A DNA stretch of 48,753 nucleotides, taken from contig CALFWW010000193.1 of NCBI GenBank assembly GCA_937928575.1, forward strand, positions 1 through 48,753. Reading direction: 5' to 3'. Numbering within the stretch: position 1 is the stretch's first letter; each line of letters starts with the position of its first letter. A program made the translations under genes and the position numbers. Positions 1 through 9,900 of the stretch are shown piece by piece. The notes beneath the pieces are model-generated. The model saw nothing but the letters and a program-made list of their open reading frames with translations. It did no database searches and was not told where the DNA came from. The DNA comes from an uncultured Saprospiraceae bacterium. GTDB taxonomy: Bacteria; Bacteroidota; Bacteroidia; Chitinophagales; Saprospiraceae.

Positions 1-981
1 TTATTAGTTCCGACCGGACATGCAGGCTCTGTACGGTTAATATCGTTGATTGATGGCATACAGTTGGTGTCATCACAATCGGTCAAGCCATTCCCGTCAT
101 TATCAATGCCATCTGCGCAATTTTCCAGACAACTTGGTGTACTTAAAACAACAGGATTGCTTGCGTAAGTTGCAACACATCCACCAATCGTATTTCTTAC
201 GGTGACATTATAACTGCCTGGTGCTAAACTTGTAAATTGATTGTTGAATTGATAAGTTATGCCGCCATCAATGCTATATTCGAGTGTATCTCCGCTTAAT
301 AAATTAGCAATGATTTCTATGGTTCCATTATTAGTTCCGACCGGACATGCAGGTTCTGTAAGGTTAATATCGTTGATTGATGGTATACAGTTGGTGTCAT
401 CACAGTCGGTCAAGCCATTCCCGTCATTATCAACCCCATCATTACAATTCTCAGAACAAGAAGGTGTATTAAATATTATCGGATTTGAATCATAGGTAGC
501 GGAACAAATCCCATTGAGAATTCGCACCATAACATTGTAATCACCAGGCGCTAAATTAGTGAATTGATTTTCTAACTGAAAAGATATACCGCCATCTATA
601 CTGTATTCCAACGTATCACCATTCAATATAGATGCGGTAATATTAATGGTGCCATTGTTTGTTCCGGATGGGCACGTGGATGCTGTGTGAATGACATTAT
701 TAATACTTGGTGCACAATATTGGTCGTCACAATCTACGAACCCATTGGCATCATCATCAATTCCATTATTGCAATTTTCATTACAGGTTATTGATTGTAA
801 AATTATACAACATGGTGGAGAATCTCCGCAGTCACTATTGGTGACTACACAAATATCAAAAAATCCATTTGGACTATTGTTCATATTTAGTACAACGTCC
901 GTTGTACCTTGACCAGAAACAAGTGTAAGTTCTGTTGGAATGGTCCATGTGTATCCTGTTGCATCTGGTAAAGGATTAACA
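1..981 (-). repeat. Tandem array, 327-bp period (109 residues), inside giant adhesin
   Basis: Units are in register at 1, 328 and 655. Each encodes a short beta-rich domain (LEYSIDGGI...LAPGxYNVxVR) followed by a Cys/Asp motif (DGIDNDGNGLTDCDD). The first ~105 bases of units 1 and 2 differ at about four positions, while the rest of the unit is much more diverged. Unit 3 is more distant. The array continues off the left edge, so copy number is unknown. Confidence 0.75.
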
Positions 982-3900
982 GTTAATGCTACTGCTACAT
1001 CTGTTCCGCAATAGATCAATGTGTCAGCGGTTGTAGTAATTGGACAAGCTAAAGGAATGGGATACTCCAAAATAACTTCAAAAGGTCCTTCTTCGCAAGT
1101 GCTGTTAAAATTCCTTATATAAATTTGAAATGTATCTGCATTTAAGTTATTGAAAGTGTTTGGAAATTGCCAGATGCCATTTGTGCCGAGTTTATATTGA
1201 TAAGTTCCTAAACCACCGTCAGCATTCACGGTAATTTCGCCATCAGATCCCAAGCACGTTGTTGGATTAACTAGATTAAAATCTACAACATAAATTTCTA
1301 TGGGTTCGATGACTTGGATAGAATCTACAACTTGGCAACCATTTTGATCGGTTGCGGTGACGAAATAGGTTCCATCACTAAGGTTTGGATTTACTTGACC
1401 AGAGAAAGAATTACTCCAGTTGTAGGTGGTCATACCTGTACCACCAGTTGAAGTTGCGATTGCTTGACCATCACTTTCACCAGGACATGAAATATGTTGT
1501 CCCGAGTAGTTCGACGTAACGGAAACACTTAGATCTATTGGCGTTGGTTCTATTATGGTGACATCCGTAGTTTCGGAGCAATTGTTTTGATCCGTTATTG
1601 TTACCGTATAAGTACCGGCGGATAATCCACTTAGGTTTTGCGTTGTTCCACCATTACTCCAGCTGTATGTCAAGTTGCCAACACCACCAGAAGCAATGAC
1701 GTAAACCGATCCATCAGAGGCACCAGTACAAGAGATATCTGCTCCATTATAATCAGAAGTAACATTTGCGGCAGCCGTAATAATTTGTGGTTCTACCACT
1801 GTTATGGAATCTACAGTAAAACATCCGTTTGCATCTGTTGCAGTTAAGTAGTAGGTACCCGCAGCTAAATTATTGGCAGTATTTCCACTTTGGCCGTTAC
1901 TCCAATTAATGGTAATGGGAGTCAGTCCACCAGCAACTTCGACACTTGCCGATCCATCAGTGGCACCATTACAAGATATTTGAGCGCCATTGTAAATTTC
2001 AGCGATTGTGTAAGTCGTACTTATTGTTGAAGTTACTGTTATAATTTGAGTTGCAGTTGTTACATTACCGCAATTATCTTCAGCAGTCCATGTTCTTGTA
2101 ATATCATAATTACAAGTTCCAGGACCAATAATTTCAGTGTAATTAATATTGGTAAGTGAATCACAATTATCTGATGCTTCTATACAAGCTTGTCTAATTT
2201 CTACTTCTGTTAGTGATAACAAAGAGGTTCCTTGTAATTGTATTCTTACGTATCTTCCTGAAGCATTAAGGCTGATGGTGGATGGGCTTGCTGCGATGTT
2301 TTGTTCAAAGTGGGAAGTGATAGTTGGGTCTGCTAAATTTGTTGCCAAATCATTGGATTGAAATGGGCTATCAGAAATTAGAATATAAAAATTAGTTAAC
2401 CCTGATGAACAACAATCCGTTCTGTTGTAGATATCAATTTCAGAAATAGGGTAGATCTCTAGAAGGTCAATTTCCCACCATGCTTCGAATTCAGAATCTG
2501 TAAGAGTTACAGAACCATTGTTAAAATCACCATCCGTATTTCCATCCACTGCGCGACTACTTACTCCACCAAAATCTGTACTTGACTGAGTCGTTGGTTT
2601 TCCAATTGCAAGATTTGGTATGGGAGAACACCCTGTTAATGGAGGTGCGACAATACCTGATCCTTGAACGGTGATGTTTTGAGGAATACCTGTAAAAACT
2701 GGACTAATATTATCTTCCACTAGAATCAATTGAGTATCTCTCGCAATTTCACCACAATGATCAATAGATTCCCAAATTCGGGTTATCTCGTAACAATCAT
2801 CTGTACTCGATCCATCATTCGTTTGTGTACTTGTTTCAATTAATGTGATGTCTACTGGTGTATAAACTGAACATTGAAGGACATCAATTTCTCCAATAGA
2901 TGCCCATGGGTTTCCATTGATTTCAGACAGCGCAACTAATCGTACGTATCTTCCTGATTTAATATTAAATTTTTCTTCTTCATCAATGTAGGTGCCAGAC
3001 CAAGTACCTGTATTCACCGGACTTCCCCAGTTGGTTGTATCAGAGGTGACATAAAATTGATAGTCTTCAATTCGTCCATCTTCACTTGACAATCTTGGTA
3101 AGTATCTAAAACCTGATACGTTATAGGTCGCTCCAAGATCTATAATAATTTCATGCGGGTGATTTGGTGCTCCACCATTATATTGGCTGCTCCATGTCGT
3201 AGCTGGATCTCCATCAATCGCATTGGTGCCAATTTCTCCTGATGTGACGTCTTCACTACTGACTCGAACTATTTGCCAAATTCCTTTAGGTATATCTTCC
3301 ATCTCATCGCAGTTGTTTGTTGCGAATATTTCAGAACCAATAGTCGGAGTTGTAATGTTGTCATCACAGTTTACGGTCGCATCTATGGGAATTCCAGTCA
3401 ATATGGGACCTGTCGGAAATTCAACAGGAAAGGAAACTTCAGGGTAAAGATATTTTTGATTATTGGAAACGACTCCAATATTTTTTATAAAGGTGGAGCT
3501 GTTGATATCATCAATAGAAGCTTCGAATTTGTAGATAATTGAATCTCCTGGTAGAATAATTGCATTGTTATAAAAGATGCCATTTTCATCAATCGGGAAG
3601 GGTGAAGCAGGAGCGATGTCATCTGTGACATTAGAAACGACTCCATTAATAATGGTGGTCGTACTATTTTCTATGTAGGTTATTTCGCCAGGGAGTGTAT
3701 CAATGATACTCAACGAACCTGAGCTAATTGGTAATGCTCCAGTATTGGCAATGATAATGGTATATCCTATTTCATCACACTCATCATATAGACCATTAGA
3801 GTTAAAGTCCTTGGTCAATTCTACACACTTTGAAGTTGCGAAAGGAATACCATTTGGTAGTCCAACTCCAAGGTCCATTGCGTGAGACTGCGTGATTACA

Positions 3901-6900
3901 TCTGCTGGATTCTGTCCCCAGGCTCCTGCAATAATAGCGTTGCTTCCATCGCAAACCCATATTTGCATACCTGTTTGGTCTCCATCTGGATCATATAAAG
4001 TTGTATTTTCTAAAGGATTTAACACAACAGTTGCATCATGATTTGTACCATAAGTATCGACCAGAGTTCCTCCATCTCCGTTGTAATCGATGCAAACAGT
4101 AATAGCTTGTGTTGCGGTACTTCCAGTCGGGTAATTGGCTGTCAAATAAATAGGTGCAGAATTTTCAGTACTCGTTATAAATGGATTGGATCCAGGTGCG
4201 AAACCTACAAGTGTAATTTGTGAAGACAATGCATTTTCTGGATTTAATGCAAAACCCCAATCACTGGCAGAATTGTTTCCAGAATCGCTATCTATAGTTG
4301 CAATAGCATAAAATGCTTCATTTCCAGTGGAATAAAATCTTGATCCAGTATTGTCTGGAATTGGAATGAAAGCTGTTTGTCCCGCTGTGATCGTTACACC
4401 GCCCTGAAGTCCTGCGCTAGTTTCCCAGTTTACTGTTATATCTGTTGTATTCGGATTGTATAAGTGTACGTATGTTGGGACAATAGTAGAGGTTGAAACA
4501 GGATTTAAGTAACTATTACTCCATAGAGAAGTAGGTTTTAGTGTAAACCATCTTGATTCATAAGTTGCACAGATATCTCCAGTGATGAGGTGAACTTGAA
4601 CATCTTTATCAGAGGCAATTTTTCCACCACTATTTAGACCTGAATTGATAAGATGTGATTCTCCTTCTTGTAGTGTGACTGTTGTTTCAAATGTTCCATT
4701 GCCGTCTGCGTCAATTTGTACTTGAGTCGTTTCCTTTGCGAGTACTACTGCGCCCGTATATTGGAACATGTTATTGACATCTGTGTTTGGTCCAACGGGA
4801 ATATCGTATTCGGTTCCCCAATCTCTTGTTGGATGAACTTCCAATGCTCCTGCTAGCAACACATCTGATCCTGTTGCCCACCCCAATTTTGTGATACTCA
4901 AATTTCCTCTACTTCCAATTTTGTCACCACCATCAAAATCAATGACTGCTTGTCTTGTTGTGGATTGAACAGCGTTTTCTAAAACGATAATATCAGCTGC
5001 ATCGAATATATCTACCGTATAGTTAGGTGCCATACCATTTGTGGGATCCCCATCCCCCCAAATTTCCGTAGTTGGTTGAATAGGAATCGATAAATTAGTC
5101 TCAAAACCATCTTCCCAATGATCGTAGGTAATCACAGTTCCTTTTTCGACAACACCAATGGAAATGTAAGATTGAATTGGGTCTAATATTTCTAAGTTTC
5201 CACAACCAGGATTATAAATTGTAGTCAGGGAGGTAAGGATCTGGTCCTCTTGAAATGGTATATAGTATGTTTCAACAAATGAAACACCACTTAAATTATC
5301 AGAGCAATAATCTTCTCCTGCGGATGTCCCAACAACACCTCCTCCCGCATTAAGCGTTACTTCTGAAATAGTAATACAATTGAAACCTTGAAGTCTGATT
5401 GATACGGTATAAGATCCTTCATTTAAATTTGAAAATAGATTGTTAGTTTGCCAATTGATTCCATCAATACTATATTCGATGAGTGAGTTGCCGGAAGCAG
5501 CAATGAGTAAACCACCATCCGTAGAAGTACTCGTAGTTGGATTTATAATGGTAATATTATCAATCGTCGGTGCATTCGGAGGATTAATAAAAACAGATTT
5601 TGGACCTAATACACAATTAGTTCCAACTGATCTAACATATCCAAAATAAGTACCAGAAGGTAGGCCCGTAAATAGACTGGAGCTTTGAAAGGTGGTTCCA
5701 TCTAAACTATACTCATAATCTCCAATTCCACCGGATGCATACATTGCAACTGATCCATTATTTACACCACAATCAGTAGGGGTGACTCCAACTAGGTTAA
5801 GTTCCAATGGTTCAGGTTCAGTTATTGTTACAGAATTAACACTCGTACAATTATTAGCATCTTCGATTGTAACACTATATGCACCACTTGGTATGTTTGT
5901 CAAAACAGGTGTTGTGCTTCCTTCATTCCATAGGTAGCTATATGGAGGAGTACCCCCTGATGCAATCACTTCAATTGCTGCATCACTACCATCAGCGCAA
6001 CTGACATGGAATCCATTGAAATCAGTTAAGACATTAATTACAGGTACGTTTAGTACTACTGGATTCTCAAGGACCACCAGCTGTGATACTTCACAATTGA
6101 ATTGATCTGTGACGGTTACATAGTATTGACCAGCTCCTAAGCCACTTATAACGGCTGTTGTGGCACCATTGCTCCATTGATATGAGTAATTCCCGATACC
6201 ACCTGATGCAGATGCGGTAGCTTCTCCATCAATAGCGCCTGCACAAGAAACATCTGTACCGTTATAATTTGATGAGACAACTGCATTTGGTAATAATAAA
6301 GGAGGGTCTTCTAATGTAATGCTGTTGATAGCGGTACACCCATTTGCGTCGGTTGATGTCACGGAATAAGTACCTGCAGAAAGATTGCTAACATTAGACT
6401 CACTTGCTCCATTACTCCACGCGTATGTGTAGGGAGCAACACCGTTGGAAGCAATCGCAGAAGCATATCCGTCATCTCCTCCTGCACATGATATATCCTC
6501 ACCTAAATATGACGAAGTAACACTTATGTTTAATGTATTTTGAATTGGATTGGTAAGCGTCACGGAAGCAGCGGCTGTACATCCATTGACATCTGTTATG
6601 GTAACGGTATAAGTTCCTGGTCCTATATCCGTGTTTACTTGAGAAGTTGAGCCATCACTCCATAAGTACGAGTACGGCATTGTTCCTCCTCTTGGTATCG
6701 CATTTGCAGATCCATCTGTTGCATTGTAACAAGAGACATCATTCCCTCCAGCATAAGTTGAATTCACAGTTGCTAAAGCTTCTAATTCGCTTGGTTCATT
6801 GATATTAAACGTAGCTTCTGCTATACACCCATTATCATCCGTTACGGTAACTGAAAATGCTCCTATTGTCAATCCATTAATATCTTCTGTTGTTGCTGTA

Positions 6901-9900
6901 TTTGACCAAATGTGAGAATATGGTGAGGTACCACCACTAATAATGAGATCTATGTTTCCGTCACTAAGGCCATTACAGGACACATCGGATATGGCTGCAG
7001 ATAAGGTCAGAGAGTCAGGTTGGGTTAATGTTAATGTAACAGAGTCTCTACATCCATTTAAATCGTAAACATATACTTTATAATCTCCTGCAGGAAGTCC
7101 CGATCTATCCCCATCATCTGTATTTGCGTCAATAATTTGTTGAGGATATAGTGCATTATTGTGAAAGCTCACATTGTCCATCAGACCATAATAGTAATAA
7201 GGTCTAAATAATTCTAAATTTCCAAAAGCATCAGAACCAATGACTTGACCAAGACCACTTTGATTTGATGGGGGGGGGAGCATTTTTACAGTATCTGCAG
7301 GAGTACTAACTGTAGTTCCCAAATTACCATCAAGGACTAAGACGAGCGCTCCATTATCATAGATAAATCCTACTTGGTGCCACATGCCATCATTGGGAAA
7401 TGTTATGGGGTAGGAGCTGTAAGAGATCCCTTCATATGCAATTGCAGCATAGAGATCGGTACCTTTTAGCAACAATGTGATTCCGCCCGAACTTGATCCC
7501 TCATCGTATAAAACCTGAACTCCTCCTAGAGATGGTTTGATCCACATGGTGACCGTTCTTTCGCTAAACCAAGATTCCATGAAGGCAATATCATCATCAT
7601 ATAGTATTGCACCTTCATTGAATAATAAGGAATAACCACCATCAACTGCATCTGTGGAATAAAATAATTCTCCATAAATATTAGTAGCATGATGATTATT
7701 GCCAGTTATGTCATTTGTGCTTTGATCAAAAGCCCAGAATGCTTCAGGTTCCAAATCATTCCATGCGTAGGTATAAGCACCAACTCCACCGATAGCGGTC
7801 ACATCAATGGCTCCATCAAATCCTCCATAACATGATACATGCGAAAAGATAGCACTTACTCCTAATGCTGGTGGATCGTTCATGATGAGGGTGTCAACAA
7901 CTGTACAATTATTGGCATCTGTTACCGTCACTACATAAGTGCCTGCAACAACATTGTTGAGATTGGGGCCTAGTTGTCCATTACTCCATTCGTACGTATA
8001 GCTGGGAGCACCATTTGCTGCAGCTGCAAAAGCAGAACCATCTGCTTCTCCAGCGCAAGAAATATGTTCACCAAGATAATCTGATGTTACTTGGGTGGAT
8101 ACTGTTAGACCGTCAGGGTCTGAAAGTGTAATTTGATTTTCACTTGCAATTAAACAGAATCCATTATCATTTTGTACTTCTATTAAATAATTACCGCGAG
8201 GTAACGAGCCGAAAAAGTTGGTGTTTTGCCAAGGGCTACTATTGATTCTGTATTGCAGATTTGTTGACCCTCCACTTGCATTGATGGTGATACTTCCGTC
8301 GTTTCCACCACATGTTGTGGGATCTACTGCAGCTATTGAATCTATAATAGGTTCTGCATAAACCGTAATATTGTCAGTGGTTGAATTAGTGCATCCATTT
8401 CCATCCGTAAAAGTATAAGTTATCAGATGTGTTCCTGGACCTGCAATAGAAGGATCGAAGTAATTTCCTGATACGCCGGGACCTGAAAAAGTCCCACCCG
8501 GGATATTTTCACCTGATAAAATAACGGTGTCCACAGCAGTACAAATTTCGGTAGTTGTTAAGTTTAATATCAAATTTGGAAGGGCAAATACCTCGATTGA
8601 ATCAAATGCCGTATTGGTACAGCCATTTATATCTGTATAAGTATAAATAATTTCGTGCTTTCCGATGTCGGCAACGGCTGGATCAAAAGTATTTCCTGTA
8701 ACGCCAATTCCTGAAAATGTGCCGCCTGTCGGAGATGCCCCGTCAATCGTAATACTCGGTTCCGAAACACAGATACTGTCATTGCTTATCATTAAGTCGG
8801 TAGCTGGGAGTGGATATACCTCAAAGAGTTCTGAAGTGGTACCAGTACAACCATTTCGATTTACGGTAAGATAGATGATCTTGGTTCCAGCATAACTATA
8901 GGTTACTGACGGTGGAACTAATCCAGTCCCAGTGCTTGGTGTAGCTCCTGCTCCAAAATTCCAACTATAGGTTGCGTCACTTCCCTGATCGGTTGCATTG
9001 AAATTTATAGCTGAATTTGTACATGCTACAGCGGGTAGGCTAATTTCTGCTGTTGGATTGCTAGGGTAAAATAAAACAACGGGGTTTGAGGCGTATGAAT
9101 AGATACAATTTCCGTCGTCATTCTGGATTTCTATATTGTAACTTCCATGAGGTAGCGCTTCAAAAATATTTGAATATTGCCATGGTCCATTATTGATTCT
9201 GAATTGTGGATTTGAAGAACCGTTTGTGACATTTATAGTAATACTTCCGTCATCCATATTGCAAGAAATGGGACTGATGGCATCTACCGAAGTGATAGTT
9301 GCTGGAGATTGTACATTAATGTCTTGTGTTGCAAAATTTGTACATCCATTGTTATCTACAAAAGTATAAGTGATCGTGTGGGTGCCTGCTCCAACTGCAG
9401 AAGGATCAAAATTAGTTCCAGTGACACCGTTTCCTGAATATGTTCCTCCAAAAGGAAGGCCACCGCTCAGTTGAAATGTAGTTTCAGTGTTGCAAATTTC
9501 TGTGGCGGATAGGTTGAGAGATCCAGTTTCCGGATTTACGACATCGATGGTTGCAATTGCGGTTCCTGTACAACCGTTGGCGTCCGTATACGTGTACGTG
9601 ATGTCATGTGTACCAAGTCCTGCTATGCTCGCATCAAAATTAGTTCCAGTGACGCCAGGACCTGAATAGGTACCACCACTTGGTGCAGCTTCGTCTAATA
9701 AGTAGGTAGTATTTAGTACACATTCTTCGGGGTCAGAAAATGTGAAACTTGTAATTGGATCAATTACCTGTATAAAATCGGTTACATTAATAGAACATCC
9801 GTTTCCGTCTACAACAGCGTAAGTGATTTGATGGATTCCTACGCCTGCAATTGTTGCATCAAAGTTGGTACCAGTGACACCTATTCCGCTATAAGTCCCT

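Noticed and set aside
1..981. CRISPR-like regular repetition
   Set aside because: The repeats are in coding frame with a 327-bp period and no short identical repeats separated by unique spacers.
7270..7278. Nine-base G run as a possible frameshift splitting the giant gene
   Set aside because: Translation stays in the same frame and in the LamG-like domain on both sides (KMLPPPSNQSG), so no frameshift is needed, although such a run is slippage-prone.
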